A stretch of 64,000 bases of DNA, taken from contig CM028899.1 of NCBI GenBank assembly GCA_016801885.1, positions 17,871,501-17,935,500 on the forward strand, written 5' to 3'. Origin of the DNA: Toxotes chatareus. Taxonomy: Eukaryota > Chordata > Actinopteri > Toxotidae. The position numbers and the translations under genes were made by a program. The notes beneath the pieces were generated by a model. The model searched no databases, was not told the DNA's origin, and was given only the letters and a program-made list of their open reading frames with translations. Of the stretch, positions 13,786 to 25,515 are shown in pieces (the stretch's first letter is position 1; each line of letters begins with the position of its first letter).

Positions 13786-14320
13786 TTATGTTACGACAGA
13801 CAGGAAGTGCACGAATGCCCTCCATTTTGCTCTGATTTTCTTTCCTACAGAAGAAATCCCGTTCAATAACATATACTACTGAATGATATAGAACCTAAAA
13901 GGACATTTGTCAGAAAATACGTTCATACACTCTGAAAGGTTGGGAATATGTTTTGCTGTTTCCAATTACACACAACCATTTACACTGACAAGGTGCACTG
14001 TGTCTAACACTCAATCACACATTTTATTTCTGATGCATAAGCGCTGACATTCAGCCAGGAGACACAGCTCCAGTAGGTTAGAAGCTAGAAGCTAATTTTA
14101 ATACTCATTTCAACCAAATCAATACAAAAATGCAGCCATGCTTGGAGTGTAACTTTTTCTGTCCAGCCTGTTCTTGTGGTACAGAAGACGCACAGAAATT
14201 TATCACTGACTGACTAGCGCTAGTATGTTCCCAGACTGTTACTGTGCTAACTGGCAGCTTACTGTAGTTTACTAACTAACCCAAGGAGTAGTTCATGTGT
14301 TACCACCACTTAGAGAGCCA
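13786..14320. other. Non-coding stretch between two hairpins
   Basis: No exon or known element. The segment lies between the two perfect inverted repeats at 13754 and 14321. The two arm sequences are unrelated, so they do not form a pair of terminal repeats. Confidence 0.5.
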
Positions 14321-14350
14321 AAGTCATGCTATGAACTCATAGCATGACTT
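14321..14350. repeat. Near-perfect 30-bp palindrome, 14-bp arms
   Basis: The left arm AAGTCATGCTATGA (14321-14334) and right arm TCATAGCATGACTT (14337-14350) are exact reverse complements separated by only two bases (AC). This may be a templated inversion scar or a folding hairpin. No RNA family is recognised. Confidence 0.9.
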
Positions 14351-15837
14351 CCATATTCTAAAATTCAGAATCCACGACAGCACTTGCTATTAGAAATTGA
14401 AACTTTTTTCAGTTTTAACAAAGTTAAACAACTATTACTATTAAAGAGTTACATAATGTTTGCAACATGTTTTCCAACATGAACAACCACATAGGTTGGA
14501 TGTCCCTATGTTCAGAAATGACCTATAGAAGCACCTGAAATAGCGCTCCTTCGTCTTCAAGGTTATAACGATAAACATAAACACAATGATGACTACTAGT
14601 TTCAAATGTGACAACAATCCACAGTCTCCTGTGTCAAAGTACTGTAAAAAACAAATAAACTCTTTAAACTAAACAAGAGCTTGAGCCAGTGATATTAAAA
14701 GAGGAGTTCAAGGAGCACAGCACCGCAGTAGAGCATGTGTGGAGGAATTTAGTATGGGACTGGAAATCCCAGAAATGTTCACAGTAAGACCAGCTGTCAG
14801 GTAATGGCAGTGCAGTAATACTGTCATGATTGTATTGTCAGTGGTTAAACTGTGAACATTTTGATGATGTAATGTATTCACCTGTGTAAACTGTGATGAA
14901 AAATTCATTTTCAAAACACAAAAATGCACACAACTTTGTTTTGCCATCCTTATAGGGACGATTAGGACCCATAAGTCCTTAGAAGTAATGAGATTTAAAT
15001 GAACACACGTCAAATATCATCCATTCCTCTGCAGCTTTAAAGCAGTTTAAATGGGACTCACATCATTAAGTCCAATGATTTTATTCATCCTGATGGCAGC
15101 GAGAGAGAAGGGACATTCATAGATGCTAAGACTACTCTCCAGAACTTAATAATTAACAACTGCGCATGTGCACGAGGGAGGGTCATTTTTAGATGGTTCA
15201 GATGTTTGTGTGTATCTATGTGTGTGTGTGTGTGTACCTGAGTGTGTGTGTATGTGGTGAGATAACACACACATAACCACAGATTCTCTCTTGCACACAC
15301 GTTTTGGCACAGTTTGGGGTTAATTATGCAGTCCCATAGAGCAGGCTTATCATTTTAGTAGCTCTTTCTCAATTAACCATGTCATTAATGCAGATTACTT
15401 TCCAGACAGGAAGGCAGCAGTGCAACACAAATTCATGCAAATATAATCGATTGCTTTCAGTTACTTCTAAAATTAAGAAACAACCTGTAGTATTATTATT
15501 ACCAGTATAGCACAAAATTCACTGGTCCTTTGCTGTCCTAAACACACAGTGTCAGTAGCTCCTCATTGGCTGTTCATGGTGGTAATTTCATTTACGTTGC
15601 CTGCTTAGGCCTCTGTTAAACATTCTGTGGACATGTACTGACTGTGCTTGCTAATTTGCACCTGTTAGGGCTGAACAATTTGCAGTTTGAATATTATTGA
15701 TTCATACAGTTTGCTGACATGATGTAATTCATTTCATAACACCAGCAAATTTTAACCTGACTAGAGGTCTAATTAGCAGAGTTCTTTGTGGCATGGGCTC
15801 AACAAGAGGGTGGAAACTTTCCTCTGAGACTCTGCTT
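14351..15837. other. Non-coding stretch, no supported gene
   Basis: Contains a short TG-rich run around 15206-15252 ('tgtgtgtgtgtgtgt') that accounts for the Thr/His-rich minus-strand frame at 15085-15300. The 14708-15013 minus frame has no recognisable domain. Nothing else seen. Confidence 0.55.
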
Positions 15838-16350
15838 CATGTTGACATTTCTGCAAATTTGTCAGCTGCGCATTTAAGCTGCCAATCTCCTGTCCTACTA
15901 CAGCTCTTAGGTGTTTTACTGGATTAAAATCTGGAGACTGAGGAGGCCACTGATGATCACTGACCTAACTGTCCTGTTCATGAAACCAGTCTGAGATGAC
16001 TTTTGCTTTGTGACATTGTGCATTATCATGCTATAAGTAGTCGTTAGAAGATGATAAACTGTGGCCATAAAGGGATGAGCATAGTCGGTAACAATACTTA
16101 GATCAGACTAATTGGTATTAAAGGGCCAAAATGAGCCAAGAAAACATTCCCCACATCAGTACATCACCACAACCACCAGCCTGGACTGTTGACACAAGGC
16201 AGGTTGGGTCCATAGATTCATGTTGTTAATGCCAGATTCTGACCCTAATATCTGCAGACTCAGCAGAAATCCAGATTTATCAGACCAGGCTACATTTTTC
16301 CAGTCTTCAACTGTCCAGTTTTGGTTGAACTGTGTGTTTTAGCATAAATC
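15838..16350 (-). pseudogene. Antisense Tc1/mariner transposase relic with D-E spacing of 36
   Basis: On the minus strand this segment keeps the order of a fish Tc1/mariner transposase. First comes W-S-D-K-S-G-F (first catalytic Asp codon at 16281-16279), then H-D-N-A-Q-C-H (second Asp, codon 16027-16025), then W-P-P-Q-S-P-D-F-N-P-V-K-H-L. The last motif normally reads ...N-P-T-E-H-L. There are 36 codons between the second Asp and the expected catalytic Glu, and that Glu is Lys here (codon 15916-15914). An in-frame TAG lies at 15967-15965. The first and second Asp codons are out of frame with each other, so at least one frameshift exists. The N-terminal DNA-binding half and both terminal inverted repeats are not recognisable. 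In this superfamily the enzyme cuts and pastes DNA at TA targets; this copy is dead. The spacing agrees with the DD36E group; the assignment is by motif and recall. Confidence 0.8.
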
Positions 16351-16429
16351 TAGCTGAGTGCAGCTTTAATGTCAAGTGTAAATGAGATCTAGCTCAGTCA
16401 TATTGTATACAAGATGCGTGTTAGCAGCA

Positions 16430-17010
16430 GGTGGAGAGGAGGCTAAAGAGGAGAGGAAGATGGATGGAGAAACACGATAGACTGATGGAACAGACAGGAG
16501 TAAATGCAGGTGAGTCGAGGAAATGAAAGAGAAGGAGGGCAAGAGTGTGAAAGCTGCTGGCTACTGGTAAGAAAACCGTTTACTGGCAGGCAGCAGAGAA
16601 GTGCAGTCAAGTGGTAGAAGAGAAGATGGAAAATGAAGAGGATAAAGAGACCAATGATAAGAGAATGGAGAATATATGGAGATAAAAGATAACATATTTA
16701 TGGAGATGCTGCGGAATGTTATCAAAAGATGAATGGGAAAAAATAGAAAGAAAAAAGTAAGAAGACAGAAATTGAGGTGAAATAGATGAGGTGATAGAGA
16801 GATAGAGAGGATGAAGATGAAGAAGACAGGCAGAGGAGAGAAACGGGATGATCAAATGGTGGAGGAGAAACGGATGGATGAAGAATATATTTGGAGGGAG
16901 AGTGGATGACAAGATGATGAAGTAGGAAGGAGGATATAATGAAAGAATACTGAATGAGGAAATAAGAGGGAAGATGTGGTGGAATAGACAGTAAAAAAAA
17001 GAGGAAGAAG
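16430..17010 (+). other. Purine-rich strand segment (GA-rich, about 0.6 kb)
   Basis: The plus strand is dominated by A and G, with repeated 'gagga', 'gaagatgg' and 'agatgaagaagacagg'-like words and few pyrimidine runs. This produces the long Ser/Leu/Ile/Phe-rich open frames on the minus strand (16607-16912, 16852-17046). Those have no domain and should not be called genes. It is probably an old degenerate simple repeat. Confidence 0.75.
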
Positions 17011-20000
17011 AAGAGGAGAAACGCAGAGCTGATTTCTTGTTCTCACATCACACAGGGGGACGTAGAGAAATTAAGTGAAGCTGTTTTCACCCCGAGGAGC
17101 CCATTTTATCTTCTACAAAACATCAATTCACACACAACAGGCCATGGAAAAGAAATGTCAGTGAGTATGTAGTGGTCTGTCCCTGGAGATGATGATGGGA
17201 TGACTATAATCTTCCAACTGTCTGTTCTGACTGCTCACACCAGGCATAAAAGTATGCAGAGTGACAAATAACTGACTTTATAACAGAGTCATCTAATATT
17301 TTTAGTTAGTAAAATTACAGGTAGGTCTGTATCCTTTACAGTTTTGTAATACTGTACACTGAGCCTGGGATTTATCTTTGTTTTCCACTCATAATGTATC
17401 ATGAGCATCTTTGGAATGAAAGCCATAAGCAGGAGTGTTTCAGTAAATGCACCTTCATTCATACATGAAAGCAGAGCCATATAGTATATCCACTGGGTGA
17501 GTCTCTTCATTTGATGGCAGCAGAGAACAGATGTTTGGGTGAATGCTGGCCAGCTGTTAAAGCTACTGAAGACCTGTGTTAGGTTGTGGATAGTGGACTT
17601 TACATTTCTAAATATACATGTGCAAAGAAAGTGTGAAAGAAGTTCAGAGTCAGCTCTGTAAAGATGCTAAATCTGCCAGTATCTGTCTTCATAAAGAGCT
17701 CTGATCACCAGCCACATGATTGATGACTCCATATGTGCTGAGGGCCACAGATCAGTGTGTGGGTTTGTGAAATTCCAAATCGTGGCCAAAGGGGCCAACA
17801 GACATGCTAAATACTCTGTCTTCATCGAGTCACAGTGGTGCCAAAGGGCCAAAACCTTGCACCCACATACTGTATATCTGGATACACACATACACACACT
17901 CACACACACAAGGTAAGCATCTCACCTGTCAAGAGCAGCCATTTATTTCAATTACATGTCAGATTTTTCACTTCATCCTTTCTCCCTCTCTCTCACACAC
18001 ACACTCACACTTAAAATCAGGTTGTCATATATAAAGCTGATCTCTTGCCCTCTTCCTCCTCCCTGTAGTGCTGTGTTATAATCATGCTTCAGTACTGTGA
18101 TCTGCTTTAGAAAACAAATGAAACATTTGATTGTGGACCACATTAATGACTGATAACTGATGACTAAACCTTTATAAAAGACAAAGTGCTACCAAAATAA
18201 ATGAGGTATTCCCATCGGAAATAAATTATTACTGTCACTCAAAAGTTGTTTTTTAACAACTGACAATAATAGGCATGTTTACAGATAATTAAAAAATACT
18301 CTGCTTTGAAGATTAATGTGTCTGATATATTTTAGTGGTTTTTGAAAGGTGCCCAAATATTTGATGAAATAAAAAGTTAGTAAAGTCTCACTTTAAAGTA
18401 AAGTTAAAGTAAAGTTTACTGCAAAGGATGAATTTATATCAACTATATATGGAATTTTCCGAGGGGTGCCAAACTTTGGGCTCAACTATTTTGTGTTATT
18501 GTCTGACTCCAGATGGCATATTGTATAAAGTGAGCCGCACTGAAAAACACATACTGAAAAAAAAACATTACTCAGAGTCACACAGCACTTTGGACTGAAA
18601 TGACAGAACTCATGTGTCTCACCTCCTTTACTACGATTTGTCAGTTTGTAAAAATTGACACTGAAGGGCGCAGCACCTCTTTGACAATTTTATCCTAAAC
18701 AGTCAGGTGGTCATATTGAAAAGATGAAGCATCCCGAGGGAAAAAGTGGCAGTCACAGACAACTGTGTTGACAGCCACCAAAGATGCAGTGGACACACCC
18801 TGAAATGCTTCTACTGTACGCAGGAGTTTCATAAAGAGAAGGTGGAAGCTCCAAACCTTGAAGTTTCAGGTGTTCTGTCTGGTTCTAGTGTGTGTTGAGC
18901 ATGTGTGTCTCCTGTAGGGTGGCTGAAGGCTCAAAGTCACTGGCTCAGTGGTTAATGAAGGTTAATGAATGGTCAGAGACCCAGAGAGAGAGAAAGAGTA
19001 AGAGAGAGTGGATGGGGACAAAAGAAACCTGAGTAGCTGAGCATGAAAGAGTGAGTGAGGGATTGGGAGATAGAGCGTGAAAGATACTGTAAGTTTGTAG
19101 AAGAGGAATAGTTGCAGAGATGCTCCCTGTAGAACTGACCAGCTGATGTCTGTCCCCTTCTGTGTTTTCTGTTTACTTCATTCACAAAGACTGAGGGACA
19201 GACTTGCAGCATTTTGCTGACAGGATAGTGATAGCAAAACATTGTAAAAGCACCAGCAACTGTTTACACCACTGTGATGCCATAAATTTAAAGGTTACAC
19301 TTTACGCAAAGCACAAAATGAACAAAGAGCAAGATCTCTATAAACATTAAAACTCACTCTTCATATTGCATGTCCTCTAGAAAACCAGAAAAAGAGGCTC
19401 TATTCTGAAAAGATGAGCTGTTGAAAATTCTGGCTGAAACAGGCGGAGATCAAAGGATTTTATTAACACAGAAGCATATGGAGATTAAAATGAACCTTCT
19501 CATTACATCAGGGTCAAAGCCTCATTTTCATCGCTTCTACCAGGCAATAAATTCTTAATTATTTCTTAGATACAGTAAAGGCACAATGCTGCAGGACATC
19601 CTTGACTTAGGATTTCTTAAACAATCTTTTTGATGCAGCAACTAACACCAAATAAACAGGACAGAGACACTTTACATGATTACAATAGCACATGCAGTGT
19701 GTATACTGTAGGAAGCAATGGACAGTTTAAGCATATGCTCTGTGTGGATTTTGAAGGCAGCATTCAGTTTTTTCATTCCAGCTTTAGACAACTCCTGATA
19801 TTTATATTGTAAATTTTATTATAAACATTTGGATTTCAGAATAATTGATGGATTACAACATACATTATACTACATGACCAAAATAAATGTATAAGTATTT
19901 ACTTACTACTTACTACTACTACCCTACTGATGAATAAGGTTAGCTTCTGAATGTGGCATGTCTGTGTGAGCTTGTCAGAGTCTCTTATTGCCTTCTTTTC

Positions 20001-20957
20001 TGAACTTCTAATGCATTTTTCTTTGACCTGATTATCCCTCCGCCCCATCGCTGAAGTTAATGCTACTGATGGACAAATGGAGTCTTTTTGGGGGCTTTCT
20101 ACAGAAATAAGATTCAAAGCTTTTAGACCTCAAAAACAGAATGAGCACTGTGACATGTGGTGACTTGCAAAACTTGTAGCAGCACTGAGGCGCCACATCA
20201 TTTCACTTATGTTAATAGATTTAGTTTCAAATATGTACAAAAGTCCAAGAAGAATATTATTCAATCTGTAAGGCTATTGTTCAAAACTGCTGCATTAAAT
20301 GTAGATGTTATTGTGTAACAGTATAATAACAAATAGATTGTCCAAAAAGACTTGATGCAGGATATTGCTGCTGCCACTAAATATTAATGTACCATACAAA
20401 TGTAGTTAGGGCCAGTGTCACTGTGGATTTTCATGTTTTAACTTCAGGGTTGACACTCATTTCATATACTGCATTGCTACATACATGTATTAGTTGGTAT
20501 CAGGTGGAAATGCTCTCATACTTGTGACTACGTCTTATGATTACCACCATATTCCACAGCTCTCTCCATATCCCACTTGTGTGTATCAAATAATTCATCC
20601 AAAAAACTTTCAAAACTCTGTAAGTCAGTGAGGAACCTTCTGAAGAGTTTGTAGCTTTGGATGTTATAAGACAGGCACAAGTTTCTACACAATGTTTTGA
20701 AACTGTGCACTTCCCAAGAGTTAGACAAGCTTCATAGCTTCAGAATCATCTGCCCATCTCTTGGAAACTTTTTTTTTTTTTTTTGACTAATCAGTGGAGA
20801 AAGAGGGTGTGGTTCAGTCCATGCCATTCCTCGCCCGCATAACATTTTTATTTTTCTTTGTTAACCTGAAACTATAACTATAAACCAATATTTGCCTTTT
20901 TCTTCTGCCCATCTGCGACAAACTGTCTAAAAACTGTGGAACAATTTCAGAAAAATG
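17011..20957. other. Non-coding stretch, no supported gene
   Basis: No exon or known element recognised. At 18370-18420 there is a short cluster of 'taaagt' words. A CA-rich patch lies at 17880-17915 and 17990-18015. A minus-strand frame at 20528-20728 has an unremarkable composition and no family I know. A poly-T run lies near 20770. Confidence 0.5.
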
Positions 20958-21757
20958 TTAAACGTAAAATTGCAAAGACTTTGAAGATCCCACCATCTGC
21001 AGTTCATAATATCATCAAAAGATTCAGAGAATCAGGAGGAGTTTCTGTGCACAAGGGATAAGGCCAAAGGTCAAAACTGGATGCACATGATCTTGCACAT
21101 TAAAAACAGGCATGATTCTCTACTGGACATCACTGCATGGGCTCAGGAACACTTCCAGATATCACTGTCTGTAAATACACTTCGCTGTGCAATCCACAAA
21201 TGCAAATTAAAGCTGTATCATGCAAAGAAAAAGCCATGTGTGAACACGATCCAGAAGCACCACCGTCTTCTCTGGGCCAAAACGCATCTAAAATAGTCTG
21301 AGGCACAATGAAAAACTGTTCAGTGGTCAGATGAATCAAAATTTGAAATTCTTTTTGGAAACCATGGACACCGTGTCCTGCGGACTAATGAGGAGAGGGA
21401 CCATCCAGCTTGTTATCAGCAGACAGTTCAAAAGCCTGCATCTCTGATGGTATGGGGTTGCATTAGTGCTTATGGTGTGGACAGCTTACACATCCGGAAA
21501 GACACCATCAATGCTGAAAAGCACATAGAGGTTTCAGAGCGACATATGCTCCCATCTGAACAATGTCTCTTTCAAGGAAGGTCTTGCATATTTCAGCAAG
21601 ACAGTGCTAAACCACATACTGCATCCATCACAACAGCATGGCTTTGCGGGAGAAGAGTCCAGGTGCTGAACTGGCCTGCCTGCAGTCCAGACCTTTCACC
21701 AATAGAAAACATTTAGCACATCATAAAATGAAAAATCTGGCAACAAAGGCCCAGAAC
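20958..21757 (+). pseudogene. Tc1-like (DD34E) transposase pseudogene
   Basis: The reading begins in one frame with K-I-A-K-T-L-K-I-P-P-S-A-V-H (from 20966; helix-turn-helix region) and continues to about 21090. It then shifts frame and runs as I-K-N-R-H-D-S-L-L-D-I-T-A-W. A small deletion relative to the family appears to cause the shift. The catalytic triad is intact: Asp in W-S-D-E-S-K-F (codon 21330), Asp in Q-Q-D-S-A-K-P-H (codon 21600) and Glu in S-P-I-E-N-I (codon 21705). The second Asp and Glu are separated by 34 residues, the Tc1 hallmark. Stops break it: TAA near 21058, TAG 21294, TGA 21309, TAG 21714 (where the family has Trp) and TGA 21729. Homology stops near 21757, so the last part of the protein and the 3' terminal repeat are missing. 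No 5' terminal repeat is seen. The copy is dead. Confidence 0.92.
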
Positions 21758-23166
21758 AAAACAAACACATCTCCTTGTATTGTGTCATTCTTGCTAACAA
21801 GCTAATTAGACCAATGATCTGTCAGTCCAACAAGTCCCCCCAACCTAAACAACCATATGGATTTTTTTGTACCTTGCCTCTGATACAACCCATGGGCGTG
21901 TTGTTTGTTGTCATGGTTACAATAAACAACTGGTTAAGATTACAGACTGATCATGTCATGGTTGAAAGAAACAGCATTGACTATCACCTTGTATCAAGAA
22001 ACAAACAGCAGTTTTAACCCAACCATCCACCCTAACCTTCTTTCTACATGGCTGTTGTTGCTATAACATCACCTGACCTCCTCCTTCGCTCCCATCAGAA
22101 TTACTACAGTTACTACAGGGTTTTGTCACTTGCACAATAACACGTTCTGAGGCATTGGCTGAAAAGACTAATGCTGTCTCACCCAAGATGTGGCTTACCA
22201 CTAAAATGTTACTATGGGTCATGGTAAGTTATTTGCACAAATGGCCTGTGGGGTCATTTTCTAAGGGAGGATGGTCTATCAAGGAATCAAAGAATATTCC
22301 CAGCGTGCAACAGTATTCGTATCTTTAGCTTTTTCTGTCTGTTGAAACAATCTGACGTTTGAACCAGGAAATGAAGATTATGTGACAAAAGGAGAATGAA
22401 GGAAATAATTCACAAACATACACACATACATAAAAATAGCAAATGGTACACTCTTCATTTCCAAAGTTTTACCCACTTCCAATATTGTAGTACCTGTCAA
22501 AAACTACACACAGACTGGGCCCAAACTTCAAACTGCACACACTCATGCAATGCAAATACAACATGTCAAAGAAACACACACAGAGACATGCACAGACACT
22601 CTCACACCTGTCAAAGAGTCAAACTGCCAACTACCACAACTACAAATTTGCACACACAGCTGCACAAATTGTCCCCGAATTGCATTCATTCACAGCCAAT
22701 AATATGAGCTGTCAAAGACACAGGCAGACAAGCACACATGTGCATGGCTGTAACACCCACACGCTAGCACAAACACACTCAAACCAAAATTCACGGACCA
22801 TTTCACAATATCTGGCTTTCATCGATGAGGAGGGACTGTGTGTGCTAGAATGGTAAATATCCGAGGAAATTAGTTGTCCAGCCATGACAGTCTGGCCATC
22901 TGACTGTCTCCCATAGCAGAAACAGAAATAAATCAAATGGGACAGAGAATAGATGGAGAAACAAGAGAAGGGCTGAAGCTTATGGGGAAAAAAAAAACAT
23001 CAGGAGACAATGGTGACAATAGATGGAGAAATCAGAAATTAAATATATGTACTGTAACAAGGACTAAAAGCAAAGGGAATATAGGGAAAGAAAGAGGTAT
23101 AGCAAACTACAAAGGCTGACATAGTACATTACACTGTTCATGCCAGAGGCCTTCGGAGTTCAAAGG
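21758..23166. other. Non-coding stretch with a CA-rich degenerate patch
   Basis: Between 22396 and 22790 the sequence is rich in CA words and carries the heptamer TGTCAAA four times (about 22495, 22564, 22609, 22710). This gives the overlapping His/Thr/Cys-rich frames on the plus strand. No domain is seen. The rest is featureless. Confidence 0.55.
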
Positions 23167-23186
23167 AAAAAAAAAAAAAAAAAAAA
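23167..23186. repeat. Poly-A tract (about 20 A)
   Basis: A run of about 20 A, followed by 'gcattgg'. No adjoining SINE or LINE body is recognisable, so it is listed only as a homopolymer. Confidence 0.9.
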
Positions 23187-23784
23187 GCATTGGCAGTTTC
23201 TGCCTGAGGCAAATACAACATGAGTGGATTTTCACTTTTGCTGCTCCAACAGTGAAAAGAGCAGCAAAGAAAAATTAATCTAATCTCACCTGTTGTTCTT
23301 CCTTGAAGGTGCTCAGCACATGACAGTAGGAGAGAGCCCAGACAAATAAAACGCTTTTTCAGATGCACATCATTCTAAAAGATGACAGAAACTCATTTTT
23401 GCTGGAACAACTTGACTATAAGTTACACTTGGTCAACAGTAATGCTAATTAATTTTAATGCTAGTATTATTCTTGTTAATATGAAAATGTATCTCTATGT
23501 ATCATTGTTTTTTTTATGCCTAAAGCAGACGTGTTGACTGTGACAGTGCTGTTATTTCAGTAAGTCTAAAACCACTAATGACCTACCATTAATGGTTGCT
23601 TTCACGTTATATTCAGTGCTTGATTTTTAATCAGGAGCTCCATGAACACAGAGAGGATGCCAATCTGTGATCATAGACAAAGCATTATTTATTATTTATT
23701 TACATTTATCAGTCAGAGCATTCAGAAGCAAATCTGTGTGGAATCAGTTAGCCTCTGTGTATATATGTCATTTTAGTCTAATTG
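23187..23784. other. Non-coding stretch, nothing recognised
   Basis: AT-rich, with no element, exon or RNA gene that I can support. Confidence 0.55.
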
Positions 23785-23789
23785 ACTTT

Positions 23790-24240
23790 CCCACTGGCTC
23801 CCGCTGCTGACACTTCCATGGAAGCACATGGAAGGCTAGGGAGGTTTGCCTGGTCTGGTCATTTTGGTGGGTCCCAGAGCAGAGCCATACCACCAATACA
23901 ACTTACTGCAAATGGGAATAAAACTTTTCTTTGACCAGAGTGGCCCTGACTTAAATTGAGCATAGCGTTAGGCAGGCCGCAATGTCAAGCTTAGCCTACA
24001 ACCCTTGATGCTTCCTCTGCAAGCTGCTTTTTCCTTTTCATGCCACTATCATGTCTGTCACTGGTGCCTGCTCTGTTCTGTACTGGAGGGAGGGGGGGGT
24101 GTGTCTTTTCTGCTGCTCTCCCTGCCTTGGGCTTTCCGTGTGTGCACATGGATGGGCAGGGAGGTCCCAGAACAGAATCAAACAGCCAAATTTAACTTTC
24201 TGCAGATGGAAATAAAAATGTTCTTTGCCTGAAGAGGTTC
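23790..24240 (+). repeat. Old direct duplication (two diverged units about 292 bp apart)
   Basis: The unit around 23822-23960 ('cacatgg', 'agggaggt', 'gtcccagagcagagcc', 'ctgcaaatgggaataaaa', then 'ttctttga') recurs in the same orientation around 24144-24250 ('cacatgg', 'agggaggtcccagaacag', 'ctgcagatggaaataaaaa', 'ttctttgc'). The upstream 'ctcccgctgct' and 'ctccctgcct' also pair. The units differ at many bases, so the duplication is old, or the two are neighbouring copies of an unnamed repeat. No coding content. Confidence 0.65.
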
Positions 24241-24250
24241 GGATTGAAGT

Positions 24251-25189
24251 AGCAATTAGTTTTTGTCCAGGTCATGGACTATAAAGTTCATAATATTTGT
24301 ACCTTTTTTTTGTATGACCTACATTATGAATTGTCTAATACAGACAGACACTGACTGTTTTATTGATTTGACACATCAGAGCCTTGCAGCTAATCAGAAG
24401 CACCTGATGGCACGATTCCTAAGTCCTGTAACACCCTGAACTTTCCGGTGAACTTCACCAGAAAACAATTTTTAACTCCTATATTCAGCCTTGAAACTGT
24501 TACCCAGCTCTTTCTAGCAAAAAAGAATAGTAATCTCAGAGGGACTGGTAAAATGGAGGTTATACAAAGTAAACCAATATCAATTCAGTTCTACTTTGGG
24601 GTGGATTTCTCTTTTCATAGCCTCACAGGCCCCAAGAGCTCATCTGGAAACCCAGTTTATCAACCCTGCAGCAGTCACAGAGGTGCAACTTGCTCCCCTG
24701 AGACCCAAAATGGAGTCAACATACCATTTCTATGGAAAACACTATTCAGCAGCTCAGGAGATACAGCTTTTGTTCTTTTAACCTTGAAGAAACTGCGTGT
24801 TGAGGAGCTTTTCCTCTGAAGTATTTCTGACACAGTATTAGCTGTTACCACTGGCATATTAAAGTGCAGGAGAGAAGCATTACAGTAAGTCAAATTTCTC
24901 ACATGTACCATATGGAACACTGAAAGGTTTAATACCTGAGTTTATTTTAACAACAATGAACCTCCAGAAATTAGCTTTACAAAGTTACCTTCAGAAGATC
25001 CAAGTCAAAATATTAAGTAAAACTTTTGTGTGTCATCTTTCACACAAAAAACATTTTAAATGGGTATTTCTTAAGCCCTGTCAAACCATATTGTTGTTCC
25101 CGTCAAAAGCTTTGACTTCAAAATAAAGCTTTTAGTTGTCACAATTCAGGTTTTGTGCAACAGTTAGAGCAAGCAGAATCAGAGTGGTC
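24251..25189. other. Non-coding stretch, no supported gene
   Basis: The plus-strand open frame at 24448-24819 (123 codons) is long for chance. It shows no domain, no signal peptide and no splice context that I can defend, and a shadow frame runs on the other strand. I leave it uncalled. Confidence 0.5.
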
Positions 25190-25515
25190 AAGTGAAAGGC
25201 TCACAGCTCAGCAACATGAAGGCAAACAAATCCCACAGGGCTAAAGCAGAAAGCAGGCCACAGTCAGGCAACAAGTTCAAAACACAGCTAGCAGGAAACA
25301 GGCAGGTTCACATATCATTGACAAGCTACTTACTGGCAGAAATAGTTGGAAACCTCAGGTCAGACGGCAACAGACAAACTGGCAAACAAGAGTCTGAGGT
25401 GACTGTTTTGGTTTTATATACAGGGGTTAGACGAGGCAATGAGGGGCAGGTGTGCAGGTGACTGCCAAGGAGGGCTGATTGGTTGACAGATGAGGAATAG
25501 GAGTGTTTGGAAAGT
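25190..25515 (+). repeat. Probable fish interspersed-repeat fragment
   Basis: Phrases such as 'gcaggttcacatatcattga', 'ctggcagaaatagttgga', 'caggtcagacggcaacag' and 'gcaggtgtgcaggtgactg', in this order, match a repeat I recall from fish genomes, probably associated with a retro- or DNA element end. The predicted frame 25192-25461 runs through it and is not a gene. Class and limits are not known to me. Confidence 0.4.

Noticed and set aside
13754..14350. The two hairpins as terminal inverted repeats of one element
   Set aside because: Arm sequences of the two hairpins are unrelated to each other.
16607..17046. Hydrophobic Ser/Leu/Phe-rich minus frames that could suggest membrane proteins
   Set aside because: Composition follows directly from the purine-rich plus strand.
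24448..24819. 123-codon plus frame
   Set aside because: No domain, no splice or start context, overlapping frames on the other strand; length is still plausible by chance.
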